From: Paraspadella gotoi | Lineage: Eukaryota > Chaetognatha | Length of the DNA: 64,000 bases | Direction of reading: 5' to 3' | NCBI GenBank assembly: GCA_051294375.1 | Contig: CM119270.1 | Coordinates: forward strand, 5,278,152-5,342,151 | Translations under genes and position numbers: made by a program | Shown here: positions 47,933 through 60,889 of the stretch, piece by piece | How positions within the stretch are numbered: position 1 is the stretch's first letter | Layout: each line of letters opens with the position of its first letter | The notes under the pieces: generated by a model | The model's input: the letters and a program-made list of their open reading frames with translations, nothing else | The model's database searches: none | Told to the model about the DNA's origin: nothing

Positions 47933-49117
47933 AGAATCGCCGTCAATATCTCCAGCTGTAGTCGATGTCAGTCTGGAAAGCCGCGTTGCCATGAGACGGA
48001 CGCTGCATTGAGAGCGCTGGAGGGCGGCTGAGGCGCTGAGTGGTGGCCGGCTTCATCAGCTGTAATATTTATCTTTTCTTTCTTTGTTTCTCCGTCGTCT
48101 TTCCTTTTCGTTTGCTGAGACAGAGTCCATTTTGCCTTTCGCGTCAGCACTCGGTTTCGCGTTCCTTGCATCCTTCCAGTTGCTACCTTAAAAAATGTAT
48201 TGATTAACTCTGTCTCTCTGCTTGCCGCTCATTCTTTCTCTCAATCTTCATTTTCTCAACTCCTTCCCACTCCACTCCCCCCCCTTCTCCCCGGTTGTGC
48301 AATTTCTGACCTCGCGTCGAAGACAAAATCGATATTACGCCCACGATTTTATAGGAGAAAAGTCCGACTTAACCTTGATTCTACGAGACCCAAGCGAGCC
48401 ATTTGAAATTCTGCAAAGAGTCACCCTTGGACCGTGATTAATGGGGAGGAGGTCTTTTCGGATTTTAGAGCGTGCCAAATTACAAAGTCAATTTAGCGGC
48501 CCGCACTGTTATGATATATTTTCACATCGCCTTCACATCCATCATCGTTCAGCCCATTTCCATTGGCTCAAGAGGGGAACGCACCATCCCAGGCGATGCG
48601 TTCCATCCTCGATCCTCAGTGACAGGAGGCGTCACTCAGGTCGCGAAGCCCCCAAACCAACGAGTGAGATGCCCATCCCAATGAGCATCACTGTAACCCC
48701 GCTGTGCCATGATCATCATAATATCGGAATCAGTCCCAAAAAGTGGGCCTCGTGTCGTTCTGCCAACGATTTTCCTGGTAATTTCTTGTTCCGGATGGAA
48801 TTACCCCATAAATCGAGGGAGTCTCGGCCGCCCCATTTTTCCGTTGATTCCATCTCGTCGGTTCTTTCTTCCTGAATCGATTTTTCGATTCTTTCCGCCG
48901 ATTTTATTCGACCAATTTAATTCCCAAATTTGGTTCCCCAAGTTTTCATTTCACTAATTTAATTAATTTATTCTCATGGCCCGTTTTGATTAAAAATTTT
49001 CAATATTCAATATTGTTCATAGAAATCCTGTCTTTTCCAGATTCAAGGAAAATTCTGCAACATCGGTAAATAAGATGCTAATTCTTTTTACAAATGATGA
49101 ATATACATCTCTCTCTT

Positions 49118-49217
49118 NNNNNNNNNNNNNNNNNNNNNNNNNNNNNNNNNNNNNNNNNNNNNNNNNNNNNNNNNNNNNNNNNNNNNNNNNNNNNNNNNNN
49201 NNNNNNNNNNNNNNNNN
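49118..49217. other. Assembly gap
   Basis: Exactly 100 N, the conventional size for a gap of unknown length. Confidence 1.
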
Positions 49218-49462
49218 TTATTATGAACAAGATCACATTGACAATTATGCATGAATCATCCTTTAATACGTAGTTAAGTTCTAAAACAAAAGTTAATTTT
49301 AAACAAATTTTACAGGAACAAAAACATGTTTGTGGGTCCTTGTCACATAATTGTATATATGTTGAGTCATATTCTTAATACATAGTAATAAAATTTCATA
49401 TGCGCATCGAGGGTGAAAAGAGTAAGTTTTATAAAATAAAAATATTTGCTTCAAATTTAAAA

Positions 49463-49692
49463 NNNNNNNNNNNNNNNNNNNNNNNNNNNNNNNNNNNNNN
49501 NNNNNNNNNNNNNNNNNNNNNNNNNNNNNNNNNNNNNNNNNNNNNNNNNNNNNNNNNNNNNNNNNNNNNNNNNNNNNNNNNNNNNNNNNNNNNNNNNNNN
49601 NNNNNNNNNNNNNNNNNNNNNNNNNNNNNNNNNNNNNNNNNNNNNNNNNNNNNNNNNNNNNNNNNNNNNNNNNNNNNNNNNNNNNNNNNNNN
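49463..49692. other. Assembly gap
   Basis: 230 N in AT-rich sequence between the neighbour locus and ZNFX1-PARP B. Confidence 1.
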
Positions 49693-49807
49693 ACAAAATA
49701 CACAAACATAAATTATAATAATCTGAGTCATTTGATTGATATATAATTTCTGAAAAAATGAAAGACAGTTTTTAATGCAAAGAGACACTACCAACAGTAA
49801 GTTTGTA

Positions 49808-50800
49808 TCTACATGGTGACAATTTTACAAGTGCCGGTAAAAAAACCCTGTCATTTGCAAACCAGTGGTTATTTCATAGATTTTAAAAATTAGTTGAGTA
49901 GAAAATATTAAGTCATGTTATTGTGTTCAAATTTTATGTTGATGCAGTTTAGATATGCCTTGACAATTGAAGTGGAGAAAGATGGCTTCCTAAAATCGGG
50001 TTCATTTTCCCAAACTCACTTTTTTTAGAATTCAATTTTTTCTCTATTTTCAGTAAGTTTTCTAAAAGAAATTTTGGAGTAAAATAATATTAATATTATT
50101 GATCTTCTGAAAGCCCTTTCAAATCTAAAGCAGAATGACATGCTTACAATATACTGTAGTATTAGAAATTTAACCGCGCCGCAGCTTTAATTTAATTAGG
50201 ATACTCAAAAAACCAAGAGATCTTTTTCCAAAATCAATAGCTGTGAAAAGGGTTAAATTTAGGCATTTTTATCAAATTATGCATTGGCTTACTTAAATTT
50301 TTTTCAGGCTCCTTTCATGATACTTATATAAATAATTAATATTTTATGTTTAATAATTTAAACAGGTCATATATTTTTATAAAAAATTGAAATTTTATGT
50401 AATTAAATTTTGACTCTCTTAATTGAACCAAGGCTGGGCAAGATTAATTTTTATGTTAGAGCTTTCATAAGTATAAATCATTCTGCATTCAGATTTTTTA
50501 AGGGATTTCGGGAATATTAATATTGTTAATATCTTAATAAATACTTAAAAAAGTGCTAAAAGCTTTGAAAAAAAATTGAATTTAAAAATAGTGAGTTTGG
50601 AAAATGAAACCCGATTTAACAAGCCAACCTCTCCACTTCATTGTCAGGGTATATCTTAACTGACCAATTAAAATTTGAACAACATAAATGACTTTAATAT
50701 TTTCTACTAATTTTTTTAAAATCAATGAAATAACCACGCGGTTTGCAAATGACGCGTTTGTTTTACAGGCGCTTGTAAAATTGTCATCATGTAGTATTAG
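49808..50800. mobile_element. Fold-back element with very long inverted repeats
   Basis: The left part (from CTACATGGTGACAATTTTACAAG) and the right part (to CTTGTAAAATTGTCATCATGTAG) are inverted copies over at least 240 bp at roughly 80% by eye. Weaker similarity continues inward, so most of the 1-kb unit can fold. Non-coding. It ends about 45 bp from the stop codon of ZNFX1-PARP B, so the 3' UTR probably reads into it. Confidence 0.75.
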
Positions 50801-50844
50801 GAAAATAAGGTTTTACAGGAACTAATGAGAGAATAAAAATTTAA

Positions 50845-53800
50845 TTAAAAATGGTACACATAGCAGGGTAAAAACTGGTCTGGATTTTTAATAATCATTT
50901 CTCTCATATAATTATTAGGATCTGGTTGAACTGCTTTGTGGTCAATGTCTACTTTTCCTGGTAAAACACGAAACAAGATGAGGCCATTTCCATAGGATTG
51001 ACTTTTGCTGGGAAATTCTGAAAAATAACTTCCCTGACCATGAATTCTTCCATGTTTCATAGGTCTGTTTGGATCTAAATTATGTTTTAAAATGCTATCA
51101 ATATTACAACTGTCAGTGCCATGAAAAGCGAGAATTTCTTCATCATACCCATGTCTTGACAATTGTTTCTTCTTTGCTTCAAATTTTACTTCAAGGCTTT
51201 GATTAAAAACTACATCAATAGATTTAATTTCATCTTTACCCGAATAGGACAATTGCGATTTATCTTTTAGCATCATTCTTAAATAATGAGCCTCGGCCTT
51301 AGCAAAATGAATTTCCATGGGATCTGAGGGGTTTTTGCTTCTTTTGGTCTTGACATTAGTTTTGGAATATTGTTTATTCATTGCTAGGTTCATTGCTTGG
51401 ATAGCTTTATATCCCGGAACAGAAGTGCATGAATAATGAATGATATATTCTGGATAAGCTTGGGCTGGATTAAAGATCACGAATTCATCAAATCGAACAC
51501 CTCCTGTACCACGAGTATCACGAGGAGCAAAAACGGAATCTCTCTTTAATTTTTTAAGCTTGTTGAAATCAAATTTTTCAGCTCCCGATATTTTATGTGT
51601 TCTGCCAAGCAGCACCTTACATAAAAGTAGTTTATTAGATCCTTTTGTATACATTTCCTGAGCACTTTTTGAAGAATCAGTGGCAAAATAAATTCCTTTG
51701 CCATACATACCTTCATTTGATGGTAATCTAAATCCTTCATTAGTTATGCCTGTTACTCCTTCATTAGATGTTCCATGAAACTTTTCCGCAATATCATCAC
51801 CAAAACAATTCAGTTTTGCCTTTTCAAACTGGAGTTCTAAATCAGAATTCCTAACTTTTTTTATTGCTGTGATTGTGGGATGCCAATTATGACTTGGCTG
51901 TATAAACTTTAAAACAAGATCTTTGATTCTTTGATATTCGGCCGAGGTTTCATCATCCTCTCTAATGTCTTCAGTTGAAACAATTTTTTCTTTTTTCTTT
52001 ATATCTTGTTTCAGCTTCTCAATTCGTTTATTTGCTTGATCTTTAAAAAGTTTTAAAGAACGTTCTCTTTCTTTCTCACACAGTTGACAACTGTCATTGG
52101 AATCACACATTTCTGAACATTTTCGAGTACAAGGATGTCCACATTGCATGGCTTTCATGCATGGCATTGCACAAAAGAACATAGTGTCTGGCTGATGACA
52201 TTTTTTCTTTGCAGAATTTTTTTGACAAATTTTACACACTTGGGTTAATAACATATCACACTTCCAAATAACTGGTTCTGAACACTTTTTTCTTTTAGGG
52301 GATGGATGCTGACAGTCAGAGAATTTATATGAAATTAGTTGCTCACAATTTTCATGGTTATGAATATTTCCACATTTATTGTGACAAACATGCTTACAGG
52401 GAAATATATATGAGCATGGATGAATGCAATTAATATCCTCCTCATTTTTAAAGCACTCTGCTTCCATAGTATGACTACACTTTAAAGTAGTATTTTTTTT
52501 AGTATTACATTTTAAATCTGTTTCTTTCTCATTGCATTTTCTTTTTGATTCATGTCCACAATTTGAAAATAGAAATTTTACAGTTTCTGTGCAAAGGTCA
52601 TGGCCATGTGGATACCCACACTTATTAGTACATGCATGCAACTCACAATCCATTAACTTTGAACAGGTTTTGTTGCATTTAAGACTGCCTTCATTAACAA
52701 AACATTTTTTAGAACAGGAGTGCTCACAGCTTGAAAAAACATATTTCAATTTTACTTCACATCTGAGGTTATCTATATTTTCATAACAATACCGCATTAT
52801 TTCATGTCCGCAACCTGGAAACTTATCTGTAACCTTTTCTGCACATAATTCATGTGAATGATGTGGATAACAAGTTTTTTTACATTTATGATTCTGGCAC
52901 TTCATCAGCTTATCACAACTATACTTACAGAGTAAATTTGGATTCGCAATTACTTTCATTAATTCATCTGAGGTTTGAATCAAGCTTTGAGATTGCTCCA
53001 AATGTTTTGGACACTGAATGGGAAGGGAAGAACTAACACAATTGTTTTCGGCCATAGTTTTAATTATACTGTACCATCCTTTGTCATCAGAAAATGTATC
53101 TTTATTTCCAACAAAAAATAATGAACATTTTGCACGTGATTGAGCAACACATCTTCGATTCTGCTCTTTTAAAAATCCAATAATACCTTTTTCATTTTTT
53201 CCTGATTTATTTGATCTGACTAAAGATACAATAATATAATCATTTTCATCCCCTTGATACATATCAATTGTGGAAACGCGTGGCAAAGAACCATTTTTAA
53301 AAATATTTTTCATTGTAACAGCTTTAGTTTTGAGCTTTTCACGAAGTAATTTAACCTGTCCTAGATAAGCTGCTAAGATTGTAATTTTTTCTGGTTCATT
53401 ACCGCAACCTACTAGAAATAAAGCTAACGTTGCTGCCATCTCCGCTTCTTGAGGGTTGGTTACTGATCTACTGAATGAACTGTCATTATTTCTCATTCTT
53501 CCAGCTTCTGGAAACTCATGTGACCAGAAAAAATAAGAGCTACTGATGCAAGTAGCCGGTATATGACTATTTACTACTTCTAAATTATCCTCCAAGAAGG
53601 GGTAAATACTTTTTAAAAGACTGGAAAATTCAGGTCTCATTCTGTTTTGTTTTTCAAGGGCCTGATAAGGCATATTAGATTCAATCAATCTTTCCATCAT
53701 TGAAACATCAAAATGATACTCTTTCCTTAATTTAAAGGATTCAACCTGAGGACGGAGCTGTTTTTGATCACCAATAAGGATCAAATGATCTGTTTTAGAA

Positions 53801-56800
53801 TTCAATGCAGCTAAAAGACTAGGTTCTAATATCTCAGCAGCTTCCTCGACTATTATTATTTTTGGAGCAATTTTTCGAATTAGTTCATTATGAATTGAAG
53901 CTCCAGTTATAGTCATGCCAATAACTTTTTTTTCCTTACACACCCCGGATTTATAATTTATTTCTAAACTTCTTTTTTTTTCTATTTTTTGATCGAGCTG
54001 ACACATTCTTGCTTCCAATTTCTTTTGTAAAGTTTCACATGAGTCAAACAGTAAGGTAAATATAAACTGAATTCTTTGAATTTCGTCAAGACTCCAAATG
54101 TTTTCAACTGAAAGCATATTGTAGTCTGGCTTTAAATCAGGAGGAAAATCTGAAAGGCTAAACAAAGAATTTTTAATCGGATCTGCAATAAAATTTATTG
54201 TGCCGGATATTTTCATAGTTCTATCATTAAGAAGTTGTCTTGAAGTTTGTAATTCATTAATATAATCTTCATCCAATTCATCAGTATTTTCTTCTACTTC
54301 TTCTGAATCATTATTTTCAGTCATTGGATCAGGAGATGTATCAGAAATAAATTTAGTCTGCAATTGTTTCAGCTCTTTAACTCTTTTTTGAGAAGGAAAC
54401 CACTGCTGCAGAAGAAGATTCCAAGTATTAATTAGAAATCTATTTGTATTCATATTTTTTAAAAAATAGTCTTTCAAATCGTTATAATGATTTTCAATAA
54501 ATAAAAGCTCATTATAAAACCTTTTTTTATCCATTTTTGATAATTTTTTCAGAAAAAAATTTTTTATCTGATCAACCGACAAATACTCAAAAAATTTGTC
54601 CATTGTCAGGCTAGATTGAGAATGAATTTCATCCATAAGCAAATTAATATCATTAGATATTAATTTTATTTCCTCTTGCAATTCTCTAATATCAGAATAC
54701 AAATGAGTTGGCATACGACTTATTTTAAATAAACTACACTCATCTAACCTTTTTTCTTGGGATCTTCCACCTATCCTCACAACCTCACTAGTGCCAAATA
54801 AATCTACCATTTTTATTAAAAATTCATCCAATGCATGGTTTTTATATGTAAGCACTAGAATTGGAACTGGCACCAAACTTTCTAGATTCTCTGTATATAT
54901 ATCAGAATTCAAAAGCAGCTCAACAATTTTTACTCCTAAATAAGTTTTTCCACTGCCTGGTGGACCTTGAATAATGGCAAGACGGTTCTTAAGAAGAAAA
55001 TCCAGTGCAACCTTTTGACTTTTTTCCAATTTAGAATACAAATTATGATAATTTGAACTTGTTTGAATTTTTGACAAAAGACTTTGATTATCATCCAGTG
55101 TAATCATTAGGTAGTTCGGAATTGAATTTGGGATGTGTTTGGTAAAAATTATTTCATTAGCTAAATCAAACTCATCCATCTCAAATCGTTTTACTGCTTC
55201 CAAAACTGGTTTTAAGGAATTAAAATACACTGGTGATTCAACCATAATAGTTTGTCCTCCATATTGCAACATTGATAATATAGCTTGGCTTTTGGGTAGG
55301 CTGTTAAAATCTGACAACTCCAACATTATTACTTGTTTTTTCTTTAATATCTCTGGATCCCTTTCAGCCACGGTTGCCCAGATTGGATTGGCAAAATCTT
55401 GTTTTGGGGAGAGACAAACTAGATTACCAAACATTAATTGAGATGATTTAGACCAATCTCTCACAGGCTTGTCTGGAAGAAAAGTGACTGCAATGGACAA
55501 ACCAGAATTATTCATGTATGTACCTACTACAAATACTTTCCAGTAAACATTCATATCTCGCTTATCCAATTTATGACATTTAAAATCCTGAATACCTTTC
55601 TGAATTGATTCAAAAGTTTCAGTTCTAAGCAAACGAAAGTAGGTATCCATATAATCCTCCTCGCTTTCAAAAGGTCCATATTTTACTTGTGAAAGGTGTT
55701 TATCCTCTGAAACTAAACTTCCATTCAACTCTTCATTTGTGATGCATATTGGCATTTGGTTCCAGTTAACGTCCAGGCTTAGATCATACTTTTTATCAGT
55801 TTGTATGATTAAAAGGCAGACATTAAAAAGAAGATTCTGGGTCTCTGTTGAAGGAAAACTTTTACACACACATTTTAATATAGGTTGAAGATAATCTTTA
55901 ATGGAAGGCACTTCTTGAGCAAGACAGATTAAAAAATCTGAAATAATTTCTATTCTCGAGGATCCATTCAAAATGTTGAAATCTGGTTCACTCAAATCTT
56001 TAAAATACGACAGCCATTGTTTTTCCGGTTCTCCATCAGCCGGAGAAAACAGAACTCCTTTCATAACACATTTCATGACATCTTCTAGCTGCTCTTTATG
56101 AAAACGCTTAGCTTTTCGAATGATCACTGTTAAACAATGAATATATGGATAAAAATAGTTATCAAAAGCCCCAGAATTCTCAAAACTGAGTGAAGAAAAA
56201 AAATTCCATTGAGCTAAATTATTTAATATATCTTCCAAAACATTATGCATATTAGTACTTGACAAGTGTTCAATTAGACATGCAAAATAATTGATCAATT
56301 CAGACGAATTTCTTGAAAGGTAAAATAAAATACGGACCTTTCGGGCCATTGGTCTTTCAGTATCTCTATCACTTAAAATGTATTCCATTTTGTCACCAGC
56401 CTGTATTTTTAAAACATACAAACTTATTTTATCCGCATGTACAAAAACATCTTTGTTGTTTCCATGTTCATATCCATCATCGGGCTTAACGTATAAAAAC
56501 TTTTCATTTATATTGGGGCATGTAGTTCCTTTTCGCCACCCCTTTTTTGGGAGTATTACCATAGTATTACTTTGTTCATTGTTTACCTCATTATAACAGC
56601 CAACATAAATAGCAACAGCTTTTGGTTTTTCCTTATTTTTTCCATTTGGCTCTAAATCAAATTCTACACAAGATCCAACAGTTATGCGAACCTCTTGAAT
56701 TGAATAGTTGGAAATTTGATTTAAATGAAAGAATACAAGACGATTTTCCATTAAATTTGCATCAATAAGACCCGACACATTGTTATCCATAATGCGTTTA

Positions 56801-58713
56801 ACGTGGCCCTTTTTTGTTGTTGCGTTTGGACTTTTACCATTGTTTTTCATTGCAGGAACAATAATAGCACAATCTAAATAACAAATAAAGAATGTATAAT
56901 AATTATATGTTTTATATCCATTTCTTATTTTAGACTTACTTGAAACTCGTGATTGGCTGGATTTACTACTTATTGAAGTAGAAAGCAAACGGTTTTGCGA
57001 CATAGTTCGACTTTGAACTTGTGTGACTGAAATAGAAAAAATATAAAAGTGAAAGTTATTACAAAGAGTAAACTGTAAATTTAAATAAAAGTAAAGGTGT
57101 ACAATCCATCTTAAAATTTTCATGTCCCAAGGAAGAATATTAAAGTACAAGAAAAAAAGAGCAGCTACAGGGGTGAAATAGATACAGCACCCGAAAAAGT
57201 TTTAGCACAGTTGTGACACTGAATAAAGAGTACTGTAAATTTAAATTCTTCAGAATTTATTCTAAATATAATTAAGATTATCTTATATAATCGTTTTACC
57301 CATTATTAACGTAAATTATAAAAAACGAGACAAGGTTTATAATTTTACTAGTTTCCTTTGAGAATAAGATTACCTGAAGAAATAGAAGTGATACTCGATC
57401 GTCTAACTGTAGGAGGTAAAGAGCTTTTGCGAGTTATGGACAACTTTGAGCAGACCTCTGATGCTACTGTTTTAGGAATTGGTTTAATAAGTTTTATTCT
57501 TGATCTGTAGAATAAAATAGATATTTAGCGTTAGTCATTGCTCTTACATTATTATTTTATCAATTAATATTAGATGCATTAAACCTGGATCTCTCTCCAT
57601 CGTTATCTTGCAACAATGGATCCGTATTAATGATGGCTAGAGGAGAGTTACTTGCTTCAACATTTGCTGCAGGCTCAGCATCCAAGGAGTTAGTGGATTG
57701 GGGCAATGTTAAGTTTGGATTTTTAATCACATTTTCAGTATCCTCTGTGTCCGAAGGCTTAGTGGCGATTGAGGAAACTAAATGTAATGTAAATGCATTT
57801 GAAACCCGCTCCTCAAAAAATTAAACTTAAGTTTTTTTTTTAAATAGAATTATTAGATTATAAGATTTTTTTGCAAAAATTAGATTTATTGCGAAGATGG
57901 ATACATTTTTTTATGTATTTATTTATCATGTCATTTAATTTTGTTGTACATTATAAATGTAATGTTTTATAATCTCTCTCCTTTTAAATAAATCGTCTTC
58001 ATACTCAAACTAGTAAAACTATAGTTTTACGACATACAAACATAGTGACAAAGAATATTAATGAACTTTTTCGGTTTTAATTTTTTATGTTACATACATA
58101 CATACAGAAGTATATTACCATTTACAATGTCACAGTTGATACAAGACTGTGATGTAGACGATTTTCTGCTATGAGATACAGTCGGAGGTTGAGAAAGAGA
58201 AGAAATAGATTGATTCAACTGAATATTAGTTGGCTGTTGTCCACTGCGCGGTAATAACGGTAAAAACATTTGATAAGGTCTCCAGATGTCATTTTATATA
58301 AATAAAAGGTATTACCTTGACATTTTATTATCTTTATTTGCCTCCGTGGAGTCGATAGACGGAATATTTAAACCCTCGGCTTGAGAAGTGTTCATCGATA
58401 AAGAATTTATTCCCCCGTCGTTGAGGGGTTTTTGTGAGGGATCATCATTAACCTCTGGATCAGGGGGTTCAGGTGGAATTTCAGGTGGCGTCAGCGGCGA
58501 GCCCGCTGTGAAAGGCAAAGTAACCAGTAAGTACATTAAAAAAACTTATATAGTGATCGCGATTTGAGTTTACTATGTAGTATTTTTTTTTATATTTAGT
58601 ATAAGTTAGTCATTTCAGTAACTAAAAACTTGGTGAGGCAGATATCGATACAATGTTCTTCAACAATAAATTTTCTTACCATTTTGTAAAAATTTGTTTA
58701 AAAAAGATGACAT
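50845..58713 (-). CDS. ZNFX1-like RNA helicase fused to two PARP domains, paralog B, seven exons
   Basis: Exons, 5' to 3' on the minus strand: 58713-58680, 58505-58316, 58243-58119, 57777-57585, 57504-57374, 57026-56940, 56873-50845. All introns are GT-AG and the junction phases (1,2,1,2,1,1) agree, giving 6,789 nt and 2,262 residues from MSSFLNKFLQN. Residues 1 to about 255 are Ser/Thr/Pro-rich and low in complexity. Then follow two cold-shock/OB-like segments; SF1 helicase with Walker A GPPGSGKT (890-897), VEEAAE and QNRRCVAQSRAK; an NFX1-type Cys/His array; and two PARP-type domains with triads H1953-Y1982-E2050 and H2171-Y2203-E2245. The last exon is exactly as long as that of paralog A (6,029 nt). 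The paralogs clearly differ along their whole length, so this is not a recent copy or an allele. I chose ATG 58713 because it opens the first exon that keeps every downstream phase; a further non-coding 5' exon is possible. Function is inferred from the domains. Confidence 0.9.
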
Positions 58714-59786
58714 TGATAATTCAGTTGATCGAAGAAATCTTGATAAAATCAAAAAATGTGATCCGATAATTCGCCTGTTGTTAACGAAAACAAGATAATA
58801 TTAACACGTACGAACAATTAAAAAAAAACGGGATGGGACCTTCTTGCATAATTTTTTTTTTTTTTAGAACACGTTTTTGAAACCAGATTTTTGTCCTCTT
58901 TATTCAATAACGATAAAATTTAATTAAAACAAAAATTTCAGCTCACATTTTTATGTTACGCTTATGAAGACTAAATTGAGTTTAAAAGATTTCTAATTGT
59001 AACATTTTTCTATTTAATTTCTGTGTACGCATATTGTAGACCTTTTGAAAGGGTTTAGTTTGAACACAAACAATTAAAATTGATTCACAGATTTACATTT
59101 CGTGCGAGAATAATAAAAGTCTTTTACAAAACCCTACATTATTCATGTCAAGTTTTAATTATTATTACTTTTACGAATTACTTATTATTATAAATCGATC
59201 ATACGCGTTTGAAGGTCAAAAGCTTAATTTTAATTAATTTTAAAAGGCACGAAGATACAAACTAAAATAAAATTAAAGAATATTCATATTTGAGACAAAA
59301 CCCAAAAACTTTGACTAAATGACGATAATGTTAAATAATTAATAAATTCACGAAGAAGCTGCGAGACGATAAATTAAAAACTGGTTTTTACTGAATCCAG
59401 TAAAATCCAGAAAAACGCTAAGTCAGAAAATTTTCACAATTCTCAGAATTAGCTCAAGCACCAATCAGAGAGACGATGAGTGGACGAATCATATTCGAAG
59501 ACGCGGCAGCTGCTTCAGGAGCATCTCTTTTGCTTCGGAGCTGCTATAAAAAAAATTCTAACAGCTTATTTCTGAGGAAATATTTTCTTTATTAAACATC
59601 GAGTAATATATATAATTAAGGAGAACGACCTTTATATTTGAAGAGGGACCGTTATTGTGTTAGAATTTTTAACCGACAGAGAGAAAGAATATTTCAGAAT
59701 AAAACGGACATAGAGAGAGACTCGGACTCAGCTATTGACCTATCTTTTTCTCACAAACACAGCACAGAGAGAGAGACGAGGAGAGA

Positions 59787-59839
<53 letters not shown>

Positions 59840-60219
59840 ACTATATATATATAATACAAGACCCGAACTGTACTAACTAATGAGACAAGTAAATCATTCG
59901 TTCCTACAACAAATTTACGTAAGACAATCAAGCAGACAAACTGACAAATATGTAGAAACCAAAAGTTCTTATGTACAATGGGCGTTCTAGACTAATAGTA
60001 TGCTAGGATATGTGTCCGCTTTTTCAAAATTGAACTTGATTAGCGAGAACTTTAATTATAAAACTTATTTTCTATTTTAGGATCGCTTTCTCGGTTTTTC
60101 CTCGCTTCATTTATAATCTTTTTTCTGCCATTACTTTTTTACTTTGTTGTTATTTCAGCTTTTTCGAAAACTTCTGAAGGCAAAGTACGGGTCAAAAGAG
60201 AAATGAGGAGAGAAGAGAG

Positions 60220-60251
<32 letters not shown>

Positions 60252-60449
60252 CGAGAAGAGAGAGAGAGAGAAGACAGGCCTACGGTTACCAAGGCTGCCC
60301 TGTCATTTGTAACGCAATGCCTGTCTCCCTTTATTTTCCGCTTCATGGGAACTTGGTTTTTTTTCTTGTTTTTTTTTTATTAACCACATTTGCTATAGGA
60401 AGAAAAGTTTACTAACTCACCAAATTATTGTTAATATTCTTATTATTTT

Positions 60450-60520
<71 letters not shown>

Positions 60521-60522
60521 AG

Positions 60523-60889
60523 AAAGGGAGCTATGATGCTCCGGCGCCGAAAATTCCGATAGGCATTGATTCCGGAACTCGACGACTCCAAACTAGATCG
60601 GCGCCAATTTAAGAACAACAACAACGAGACGCCCCGAAACTCCAACCGACGAGGACTGTCCAGCGCGGAATTCGGCGCGAACAAAAACCGGCGTCAAATC
60701 GAAGTTCGCGGCGTTTTTTACTTCAATTTCATCGGAGGATCGACTTTTTGCGGAGGAGACGACGATACGACAGACAAGTCGATCAAGACAACGACAGGGA
60801 AAACGACAAAAAGTAAAAAGATCGACGAACTGACGAAGACAACGAAAACATTACGAATTTCGAATCTCATCGTTTCCAACTTTATGTAA
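60523..60889 (+). pseudogene. Frame-shifted copy of the 41212 exon
   Basis: Same acceptor context and the same ATGATG at 60533, but an extra T in the AAATTCCGATAG stretch gives an early stop. Later indels restore the original frame at the end, which again reads LRISNLIVSNFM. Either decayed or carrying uncorrected sequencing errors. Confidence 0.6.

Noticed and set aside
48441-48875. 144-codon frame beginning MGRRSF
   Set aside because: Competing frames overlap, no splice sites or recognisable motifs; cannot be told from chance in this GC range.
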